Translations under genes and position numbers: made by a program | Notes under the pieces: generated by a model | The model's database searches: none | What the model was told of the DNA's origin: nothing | What the model saw: only the letters and a program-made list of their open reading frames with translations | Part shown: positions 1 through 5,370 of the stretch, piece by piece | How positions within the stretch are numbered: the first letter of the stretch is position 1 | Layout of the letters: every line of letters begins with the position of its first letter | DNA from: Prevotellaceae bacterium | GTDB lineage: Bacteria; Bacteroidota; Bacteroidia; Bacteroidales; UBA932 | Reading direction: 5' to 3' | DNA length: 12,308 nucleotides | Assembly: GCA_031273485.1 (NCBI GenBank) | Contig: JAISRS010000020.1 | Location: forward strand, 1-12,308

Positions 1-21
1 AGAGGGGGCAGGGGGGTGAGG
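1..21. repeat. Right arm of a C/G-rich palindromic repeat, cut by the window edge
   Basis: The first 21 bases (AGAGGGGGCAGGGGGG then TGAGG) match the right arm of the complete palindrome at 1053-1100, with only small differences in the G runs. The left arm would lie outside the window. As with the complete copy, it sits a short distance before the ATG of a fimbrillin-like gene. Its nature (REP- or MITE-like) is inferred from the palindromic form and the second copy. Confidence 0.7.
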
Positions 22-38
22 AAAAAAATCACGAATTG

Positions 39-74
39 AAAGTTAAGAAAGTTAATATAATTAAAAAATTAAAT
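39..74 (+). repeat. Degenerate 9-nt tandem array before fimbrillin gene 1
   Basis: There are four 9-nt units: AAAGTTAAG, AAAGTTAAT, ATAATTAAA and AAATTAAAT. The first two differ by one base and the last two are decayed. The array lies directly before ATG 78 and is in frame with it through a possible TTG start at 36, where it would encode X-(V/I/L)-(K/N) triplets. Comparable 9-nt arrays lie inside the 5' ends of the next two genes. Confidence 0.6.
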
Positions 75-77
75 AAA

Positions 78-1046
78 ATGATCTCAATGAATTTAAAATC
101 CTTTATGGTATTCGCGGCAGGCGCCGCACTTTTCGCTTCCTGCTCGCAGGACGGCGATGTTATCAACTCTTCCGCCGAGCGCGTGGCGGTACAGTTTTCG
201 GCGGAGGCGTTAACCGTCACGCCCAAAACCCGCACGACTGCCGGCGGCGACAACTGGGTGAACGGCGACGGGATCGGCGTCTTTATGGTCAATCATGGGA
301 CGAGCACGATCAATGCCGCCGAAAACGTCAGCAACTATCGCTATAAAGCCGCCATATCAAGCCCGTCCAACAGCGCAACCTTTGCGGCGGATGGCAGCAC
401 GGCATACTATCCGGTAAACGGCGACAAGGTGGATTTCATCGCCTACTATCGCTACAAGAGCGGTCAGAGTTTCGGCACATACCAGATTAATGTGTCCTCG
501 GCCTCGCAAGACGATCAGGCGGCTATCGACTTGCTTTGGGCAAAAGCCGACGACAATGGCAACGGCGACGGTTACAGCAAGGCTGACGGACTGGCAAACA
601 CTCCCGTCAATCTGCAATTCTCGCATCAACTCTCGAAGTTGATATTGACCGTGGAAAAAGGTACGGGCATCGACGACCTCTCAGGTTTGTCGGTTCTCAT
701 TACGGGTTTGAACACGCAGGCGGCGTTTACTTTGACAAACGGCTCGGTTGGTGCAGGCAGCGCCCCTGCCGATATTGTCCCTAAAACGACCACCGTGCCC
801 ACGGCTTTGGTCAATGGCGTGTTTGAAGCCATCCTGCTGCCCGAAGCAACCGGCAGCGCAAAAGTGGAGTTTACACTACCTGACGGCAATGTTTATATAT
901 GGGATTTGGCGGCGGCAATCGCAGCTTTTCAGAAGGGTAGCAAGTATGAATACGAGATTACGATTAACAAGACCGGCGTAACGGTAACAGGCAACATAGA
1001 GCCATGGACGCCGGTAACACCTCCCGGCACAGGTACGGCGGAATGA
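78..1046 (+). CDS. Fimbrillin-like (Mfa-like) surface lipoprotein, paralogue 1
   Basis: This is a predicted lipoprotein of the fimbrillin family, which includes the shaft or tip subunits of Bacteroidales type V pili and related surface lipoproteins. From ATG 78 it has 322 residues. A hydrophobic stretch ends in the lipobox LFASC (Cys22), followed by SQDGD, an acidic stretch resembling surface-export signals of Bacteroidota lipoproteins. Family hallmarks are the short VAVQFSAEALTV strand, a TRTT motif after it, GVFMVNHG, VDFIAYYRY, and the terminal GNIEPWTPV strand. The mature N-terminus closely resembles the gene at 2971. The frame is also open upstream to a TTG at 36, which would add a Lys-rich n-region (units K-V-K, K-V-N, I-I-K, K-L-N). 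I prefer ATG 78, but 87 or TTG 36 are possible. No chaperone or usher-like partner is visible, so pilus assembly is inferred from family only. Confidence 0.85.
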   Translation: MISMNLKSFMVFAAGAALFASCSQDGDVINSSAERVAVQFSAEALTVTPKTRTTAGGDNWVNGDGIGVFMVNHGTSTINAAENVSNYRYKAAISSPSNSATFAADGSTAYYPVNGDKVDFIAYYRYKSGQSFGTYQINVSSASQDDQAAIDLLWAKADDNGNGDGYSKADGLANTPVNLQFSHQLSKLILTVEKGTGIDDLSGLSVLITGLNTQAAFTLTNGSVGAGSAPADIVPKTTTVPTALVNGVFEAILLPEATGSAKVEFTLPDGNVYIWDLAAAIAAFQKGSKYEYEITINKTGVTVTGNIEPWTPVTPPGTGTAE

Positions 1047-1052
1047 ACACCT

Positions 1053-1100
1053 CCTCACCCCCAGCCCCTCTCCAAAATGGAGAGGGGGTAGGGGGTGAGG
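1053..1100. repeat. C/G-rich palindromic (REP-like) element between fimbrillin genes 1 and 2
   Basis: The left arm at 1053-1073 begins CCTCACCCCC and ends CCCCTCTCC. The right arm at 1079-1100 begins GGAGAGGGGG and ends GGGGGTGAGG. They pair over about 19 bp, with two central mismatches (AG against TA), one bulged G, and a 5-nt AAAAT loop. No T-run follows, so it is not a standard intrinsic terminator, although an RNA copy would fold strongly and could affect expression of the downstream gene. A partial second copy is at 1-21. Similar C-rich palindromes recur between genes in many bacterial genomes; family membership here is inferred from form. Confidence 0.8.
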
Positions 1101-1117
1101 ACTAAAATTTGAATAAT

Positions 1118-2938
1118 ATGATGGTACGTAATTTATCACTCAAAGAAAGGGGTGTAAGAGGTTTAAGGGGTGTAAGAAGTTTAGGAGCTGTAAAGACCTT
1201 GACGGTTTTGGCGGGGCTTGCTCTTTTTTGGGCTTGCGACAGCAAGAGCGAAGAAGCTCTGCCCGACAGCGGCGAAGCGCTCACGCTCTCCGCGCAAATG
1301 GACGCCCCGCTCACCCGCTCCACTGTCAATAATACCTGGGACGGCACGGAAACGGTGCGCGTGAACCTGAACGGAACGACTCGCAACTTTACTGTCGCAT
1401 CCGACTACACATTGACGCCCTCGCCTGCCATCTACTGGCAGGACGTAAACAACACGGTCAGCGCTTCGGCGTGGTATCCCGCATCGGGCTATACCTTCCC
1501 CGCCATCCAGAGCGGCGGCTTGCAGGCTGCCGATTTTCTCTTTGCCGAAAAGGTAACAGACATCACGCAAAGCAACTGGAACAGCGACAAAAAACTGACT
1601 TTCCATCACAAGACGGCTAAGGTAGTTGTCAGGCTTGTAGCGGGAGACGGCATAGCGAGCGTCAGCGGCGCAACGGTACGGTTCTACGGCTACACCGCCG
1701 TTGCAGCCATCGACACCACAAGCGCGAGCGCTACCGGCGCTATCAGCGGAATGACCGACGGCTGGCTAACCCCCGCCACAGGCAACGGCAGAGATTCGCT
1801 GCTGATGCTGCCCCGCGCATATTCGGCTACGGGCGACTTTCTTAAAGTAACGCTCGGCGGCAAGGACTACTACTGGAAACCTGCGCTCGACCTCGAAGCC
1901 GGCAAAGCCTACACCTTCGAGGTTACCGTCACCAATGCGGGAGTATCGGTAAAGGGCACTATCTCCGACTGGGGCAACGGCAATACCTACAGCGAAACTC
2001 TGTTTCAGCTTGTGCCGCCGATTAACATTAACATCGGCGACCTCAGTGCAACAACTTCCGCACCGGGCTGGAGATTTGCAAACAATACGCTGTTCATTAC
2101 CGATCCATTCCATTATACCATTACCGGCACGACAAATGCTAACCGCGTAGTGGTGGCAAGCGGCGTAACAGCCGACATCACACTTTCCGGCGTAAGCATC
2201 AACATGAATGGCACAGATAACAGCGCTTTTGACATGACCGGAGCGACAGTCAATCTTACGCTCATCGGCACGAACGACTTGAAAGGCGGCGGTCTAAACG
2301 CTGCGTTGCTGGCTCCGGGTGGCTCGCCCAATTCGGTGCTTGTGATAGGAGGAAGCGGTACGCTAAACGCATCAGGCACCGGCGGCAGCAATGGCAGGAC
2401 AGGCATCGGCGGTGGCGGTGACCAGCCTTGCGGCGACATCACCATCAACAGCGGCGAGATTAATGCGGAAGGTTACGACGGCGCAGGTATCGGCAGCGGA
2501 AGAGGTTCCGGCCCGATTAATAACTTGGCAGGCAGGATAACCATCAACGGCGGCACGGTCAACGCTACAACCACCGAATGGGGCGCGGCTATCGGCGGCG
2601 GTCGAGGTTCAGACGGCGGCACTATCATCATCAACGGCGGAGATGTAAGAGCCGAAGCCACCGGTAGGGGCAACGGCATCGGAAGCAGTTACGGTGTCGG
2701 CAATCCAAACGGCGGCACTATCATTATCAACGGCGGTACGGTCGTATCCATCGCCGCGTACAGCGCTTCATTCGGCAAATTCGGCTCAGGCGCAGACCCG
2801 GTTATCTCGCTCCCCGCAACCTATCGCTGGTGGGCAAATACTACTAACAGCGACCCGGGCGGGGCGGGCACGACGTTCCCCGGCACAGCGTTCAACAACA
2901 GCGATACATATAAGTATGTAAAGATAGTGGTACAATAA
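1118..2938 (+). CDS. Fimbrillin-like lipoprotein fused to a Gly-rich beta-helix repeat domain, paralogue 2
   Basis: This is a predicted surface lipoprotein of 606 residues from ATG 1118 (a second ATG follows at 1121; the frame also opens at TTG 1109). A basic n-region of G-V-R / G-L-R units leads to a hydrophobic core and the lipobox LFWAC (Cys40). Residues of about 45-290 are fimbrillin-like: DAPLTRSTVNNTW, YWQDVNNTVSASAWYPA, a late FEVTVTNAGVSVKGTISDW strand. Residues of about 305-590 are a different domain. It opens with TLFITDPFHYTITG, VVVASGVTADITLSGVSI and NLTLIGTNDLKGG. It then repeats a unit of roughly 31 residues with the pattern G-x-I-x-I-N-(G/S)-G-x-(V/I)-x-A followed by G-x-(A/G)-I-G-(G/S)-G. 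Such repeats are typical of right-handed parallel beta-helix surface proteins of gut Bacteroidota and Clostridia. The role is probably adhesion or glycan contact; the ligand is unknown. Confidence 0.82.
   Translation: MMVRNLSLKERGVRGLRGVRSLGAVKTLTVLAGLALFWACDSKSEEALPDSGEALTLSAQMDAPLTRSTVNNTWDGTETVRVNLNGTTRNFTVASDYTLTPSPAIYWQDVNNTVSASAWYPASGYTFPAIQSGGLQAADFLFAEKVTDITQSNWNSDKKLTFHHKTAKVVVRLVAGDGIASVSGATVRFYGYTAVAAIDTTSASATGAISGMTDGWLTPATGNGRDSLLMLPRAYSATGDFLKVTLGGKDYYWKPALDLEAGKAYTFEVTVTNAGVSVKGTISDWGNGNTYSETLFQLVPPININIGDLSATTSAPGWRFANNTLFITDPFHYTITGTTNANRVVVASGVTADITLSGVSINMNGTDNSAFDMTGATVNLTLIGTNDLKGGGLNAALLAPGGSPNSVLVIGGSGTLNASGTGGSNGRTGIGGGGDQPCGDITINSGEINAEGYDGAGIGSGRGSGPINNLAGRITINGGTVNATTTEWGAAIGGGRGSDGGTIIINGGDVRAEATGRGNGIGSSYGVGNPNGGTIIINGGTVVSIAAYSASFGKFGSGADPVISLPATYRWWANTTNSDPGGAGTTFPGTAFNNSDTYKYVKIVVQ
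1151..1195 (+). repeat. 9-nt tandem array encoding the signal-peptide n-region of paralogue 2
   Basis: There are five in-frame 9-nt units: GGTGTAAGA, GGTTTAAGG, GGTGTAAGA, AGTTTAGGA and GCTGTAAAG. They encode G-V-R, G-L-R, G-V-R, S-L-G and A-V-K directly before the hydrophobic core of the lipoprotein signal peptide. Units 1 and 3 are identical. The array is preceded by a 21-nt segment (1130-1150) that matches 2983-3003 of the next gene at 18 positions. Confidence 0.8.
2435..2755 (+). repeat. In-gene repeats coding the Gly-rich beta-helix rungs of paralogue 2
   Basis: Four successive rung starts can be read: DITINSGEINAEG, RITINGGTVNATT, TIIINGGDVRAEA and TIIINGGTVVSIA. The spacers between them carry AGIGSGRG, AAIGGGRG and NGIGSSYG. 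At the DNA level the words ATCAACGGCGG and GGCGGCACTATCAT recur (for example near 2620 and 2710). Recent duplication of whole rungs, or slippage, would change the rung number. The repeats are coding and imperfect, so they are not a CRISPR or intergenic array. Confidence 0.75.
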
Positions 2939-2942
2939 TTGA

Positions 2943-2963
2943 GAATTAAGAATTAAGAATTAA
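2943..2963. repeat. Three perfect GAATTAA tandem repeats
   Basis: GAATTAA occurs three times in a row at 2943-2949, 2950-2956 and 2957-2963, in the 32-nt gap between paralogue 2 (TAA ending at 2938) and the ATG at 2971. It occupies the leader just before the start codon, where a change in copy number could alter spacing or translation. Its TTAAG junction resembles the core of the in-gene 9-nt arrays. Confidence 0.85.
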
Positions 2964-2970
2964 GACAAAT

Positions 2971-4863
2971 ATGATTACAAATAATTTATTATTTAAAGAA
3001 AGGACTTTAAGGGGTATAAGAAATTTAAGGGGTTTAAGGAGTGTAAGTTTATTAAACTCTCTGCTGTCCCTCGCGGCAATCCTCTGTTTTGCGGCTTGCT
3101 CGCAGGACGACGAGCCATTCAACAACTCCGCCGACCCTGTGGCGGTACGGTTTTCGACCGCCGCGCTGACGGTTGCTCCCGCGACTCGCACTACCGACCA
3201 AGGCTCCAGGTGGGCTGCGGACGACAACATCGGCGTCTATATGCTGGAGCATGGCGCTACGCTCGCCGCTTCAACGCCCGGACCATGCACCGACGGGAAC
3301 AACCGTTACATAGCAACGGCGGCAGGCTCCACGGGCGTCGCTTTCCGCGCAGACGCCCTCGCCGACAGCCTCTGGTATCCGCATGACGGCAGCGCGGTGG
3401 ACTTCATCGCCTACTATCCCTATCAGGCGACCGTGAGCGACTACAAGGCAGACGTGGAAACGCCCGCCAACCAAAGCGCATACGGCGACCCCCTGTGGGC
3501 GAAAGTGACCAAGAGCGGCAACGGCTACACCAAATCCGACAAGGCAATGCCGATAGACTTGCCCTTCGTCCACGTGTTGAGTAAGCTGGACATTGCGCTG
3601 ACGGCAGGCGCGGGCACAAACTCCACTGACCTGACCGGCGCAACCGTCACGGTAAAAGGCGTATATAACAAAGGTACGCTCAACCTCGAAGACGGCAGCG
3701 TAGCCGTGAACGGAACAAGCACTGCCGACATCGCCTCCCAATCCGTTTCGGGCAAATACGAAGCCGTCATCATCCCGCAAACATGCTCCGCAGGCGCATA
3801 TCTCGAAATCACGCTGCCCGCCGTGACGAAAACATACCGCCAGGATTTGTCGGGCATCGTGTTCGCTTCGGGAATGAAAAGCGCTTTCACGCTTGCCCTC
3901 AACGGCGACGCCACCCTTACGGTAGTAACCGCCGGCATTACCGCCTGGAACGCTTCCGGCTCAGCCGGGACAACGAACGGCAGCCCCCGCAGCGACATCA
4001 TAGACATTGTAACAGACTTCTTCAATGGCTTAGGATGGGCATACGGCAACAACGTATTTACCGTCAGAGGCGATGGCAACTACACGTTTACCGGCTCGAC
4101 AATCGTCAGCCGCATCGTAGTGCAGGACGGCGTAACGGCGCACATTACGTTGAAAGATGTAAGCATCTCCAACGCCACAGCAGAAGCCCTGAATATAGGC
4201 AGCGAGGCAAACGTAAGGCTCTCGCTTGAAGGAACAAACTATCTTTCGAGCACAAAAAATATGGATGCGTGGTGGTTGCATGGCGGAGCGGGTATTCAAA
4301 ACAATGGCTCGTTGACAATTGACGGCAGCGGCATCCTTTATGCAAGCGGCAACGATGGGAATGCCGGTATTAACAATACAAACGGAACATTGAAGATAGC
4401 CGGTGGCACGGTAATCATCAAGCCAAGCCCAAGAGGCGGATATGGTCATGCCTCTGCCATAGGTGCGGGGTATGATTGGTATAATCCAGTATCCGGCGGT
4501 ACAATGGAACTGACCGGAGGGACAATTATAGCGAATGGACGTATAGGAGGATACTATCGTACAGGGGATGCAACTACCGAAATGACTCTTGGCAGCCATG
4601 CGGTTATTCTTGCTTCGGGAGCAGTGGACGGCTATACGCAGACCGCAAACGACGCGATAATGGCGGACGGCGAAGTTGCGGTTGATATCGACGCCAAGAC
4701 GCTCACGCTGCAAGCCAACATGACCATTCCCACCGGCGCCACCCTCACTGTCCCCGAAGGCTGGACGCTCACTATTGGCGCTCATACGCTGACCAATAAC
4801 GGCACAATCATCAAGAAAGGAACGATAAGCGGAACGGTATTGGGCAATCAGCCGCAGAGTTAG
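2971..4863 (+). CDS. Fimbrillin-like lipoprotein with beta-helix C-terminal domain, paralogue 3
   Basis: This is a predicted surface lipoprotein of 630 residues; ATG 2971 is the first in-frame start after the previous gene. The n-region is made of T-L-R, G-I-R, N-L-R, G-L-R, S-V-S units, then comes a hydrophobic core and the lipobox CFAAC (Cys43). The following SQDDEP is acidic and fits a surface-export signal. Residues of about 45-330 are fimbrillin-like and close to paralogue 1 (PVAVRFSTAALTV, ATRTTDQGSRW, IGVYMLEHG, VDFIAYYPY, and a late VVTAGITAWN strand). Residues of about 345-545 form a beta-helix-like region (FTVRGDGNYTFTG, IVVQDGVTAHITLKDVSI, LSLEGTNYLSS, SLTIDGSGILYASG, TLKIAGGTVIIKP, TMELTGGTIIANG). 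A last segment, near residues 578-626, has the pattern TIPTGATLTVPEGWTLTIG and TNNGTI. Probably it is an adhesin or pilus-associated protein; this is inference from architecture. A terminator follows. Confidence 0.82.
   Translation: MITNNLLFKERTLRGIRNLRGLRSVSLLNSLLSLAAILCFAACSQDDEPFNNSADPVAVRFSTAALTVAPATRTTDQGSRWAADDNIGVYMLEHGATLAASTPGPCTDGNNRYIATAAGSTGVAFRADALADSLWYPHDGSAVDFIAYYPYQATVSDYKADVETPANQSAYGDPLWAKVTKSGNGYTKSDKAMPIDLPFVHVLSKLDIALTAGAGTNSTDLTGATVTVKGVYNKGTLNLEDGSVAVNGTSTADIASQSVSGKYEAVIIPQTCSAGAYLEITLPAVTKTYRQDLSGIVFASGMKSAFTLALNGDATLTVVTAGITAWNASGSAGTTNGSPRSDIIDIVTDFFNGLGWAYGNNVFTVRGDGNYTFTGSTIVSRIVVQDGVTAHITLKDVSISNATAEALNIGSEANVRLSLEGTNYLSSTKNMDAWWLHGGAGIQNNGSLTIDGSGILYASGNDGNAGINNTNGTLKIAGGTVIIKPSPRGGYGHASAIGAGYDWYNPVSGGTMELTGGTIIANGRIGGYYRTGDATTEMTLGSHAVILASGAVDGYTQTANDAIMADGEVAVDIDAKTLTLQANMTIPTGATLTVPEGWTLTIGAHTLTNNGTIIKKGTISGTVLGNQPQS
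3004..3048 (+). repeat. 9-nt tandem array encoding the signal-peptide n-region of paralogue 3
   Basis: There are five in-frame 9-nt units: ACTTTAAGG, GGTATAAGA, AATTTAAGG, GGTTTAAGG and AGTGTAAGT. They encode T-L-R, G-I-R, N-L-R, G-L-R and S-V-S. The array has the same place, unit length and reading frame as the one at 1151-1195 of the neighbouring gene. Confidence 0.8.
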
Positions 4864-4893
4864 ATGAGGAAAAGACCTCCGTTGGCAGAATTG

Positions 4894-4932
4894 AAAAACG
4901 GCGCATTTCGTAGAATGAGATGCACCGTTTTT
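4894..4932 (+). terminator. Intrinsic terminator closing the fimbrillin-like cluster
   Basis: The left arm 4894-4909 (AAAAACGGCGCATTTC) pairs with the right arm 4917-4932 (GAGATGCACCGTTTTT). This gives a 16-bp stem with one C-A mismatch and one G-U pair, a 7-nt loop (GTAGAAT), and a terminal run of five T. It starts 31 nt after the stop codon of paralogue 3. The A-run opposite the T-run makes it potentially active in both directions. Confidence 0.85.
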
Positions 4933-5005
4933 AGCATTTAAAACACATAAAAACGTGCTATTGGGGAAATATTAGGGTCATTGGGAAATAATTTATCCGA
5001 AATGT

Positions 5006-5084
5006 CGTAGGAGCGACGGCAGGCAAGGGAGGGTGCAAGCAAGGGCGACGGCAGGCAAGGGCGACCGCAAGGGTCGCCCCTACG
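5006..5084. repeat. REP-like palindromic element with internal direct repeats
   Basis: The outer arms CGTAGGAGCGAC (5006-5017) and GTCGCCCCTACG (5073-5084) are inverted copies with one mismatch. Between them GCGACGGCAGGCAAGGG occurs twice, exactly, at 5013-5029 and 5045-5061. A tight hairpin (GGGCGACC, loop GCAAG, GGTCGCCC; 5059-5079) lies at the right end. The form is that of an intergenic palindromic repeat rather than a terminator, because no T-run follows. Confidence 0.75.
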
Positions 5085-5138
5085 TCGAATGAACCGGCGC
5101 TGTCATTTCCACTTGTTTGTTGCTTGCAATATTACCCA

Positions 5139-5171
5139 TACCAATGACGTCAAGCGCAGATGTCATTGGTA
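5139..5171. repeat. Inverted repeat TACCAATGAC ... GTCATTGGTA
   Basis: The arms 5139-5151 and 5159-5171 pair over 13 positions with one mismatch (the outer 10 bp are perfect), around a 7-nt loop AAGCGCA. It directly touches the next palindrome at 5172, so the two may form one compound element. Confidence 0.7.
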
Positions 5172-5199
5172 GTAGAAACGCAATGCATTACGTCTCTAC
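5172..5199. repeat. 28-bp imperfect palindrome centred on AATGCATT
   Basis: The element starts GTAGAAACGC, has the centre AATGCATT, and ends ACGTCTCTAC. It reads the same on both strands at 24 of 28 positions. An 8-bp perfect palindrome, CTACGTAG, overlaps its right end (5196-5203). Palindromes of this type (GTAGAGACGC-like ends) are dispersed intergenic repeats in other genomes; that relation is from memory. Confidence 0.7.
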
Positions 5200-5233
5200 G
5201 TAGCGCCTTAAAAAAGATTTAGCCTTAATTTTT

Positions 5234-5263
5234 TTTGTATATAGAAAATAAATTATACCTTTG
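5234..5263 (+). promoter_or_regulatory. Bacteroidota-type promoter for the MFS transporter gene
   Basis: A -33 element TTTG (5234-5237) is followed after 18 nt by TACCTTTG (5256-5263), a full match to the -7 consensus TAnnTTTG recognised by the Bacteroidota primary sigma factor. The transcript would start near 5270 and carry an A+T-rich leader of about 100 nt before ATG 5371. I see no recognisable riboswitch in that leader. Confidence 0.8.
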
Positions 5264-5370
5264 CGGCGTTTTTTATAATTAAATAAAATCAAAATAAGAA
5301 ATTAGTTAAACATAAATAAGTTTTAAATTTTATATAACAATAATTCATAATTAATAAAACCTGAAATAAA

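Larger units (their letters stand above)
4933..5233. other. Gene-free spacer rich in palindromic repeats
   Basis: I see no credible coding region here. The first 70 bases are A+T-rich and featureless. From about 5006 to 5203 the spacer is almost filled with palindromic elements, listed separately. The rest (5204-5233) runs into the promoter of the transporter gene. This is also where base composition changes from the G+C-rich fimbrillin cluster to the A+T-rich sugar-related genes. Confidence 0.8.

Noticed and set aside
1053..1100. Intrinsic terminator after fimbrillin gene 1
   Set aside because: The stem is strong but is followed by ACTAAAATTT rather than a T-run, and a related copy at 1-21 points to a dispersed repeat.
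2435..2755. CRISPR-like regular repeats
   Set aside because: The repeats are coding, imperfect, and give an in-frame beta-helix pattern; there are no uniform spacers.
4030..4785. Long minus-strand open frame (251 codons) opposite paralogue 3, and similar minus-strand frames opposite genes 1 and 2
   Set aside because: They lie fully antisense to well-supported lipoprotein genes, show no family motif, and are expected in G+C-rich repeat-coding DNA where stop codons are rare on the other strand.
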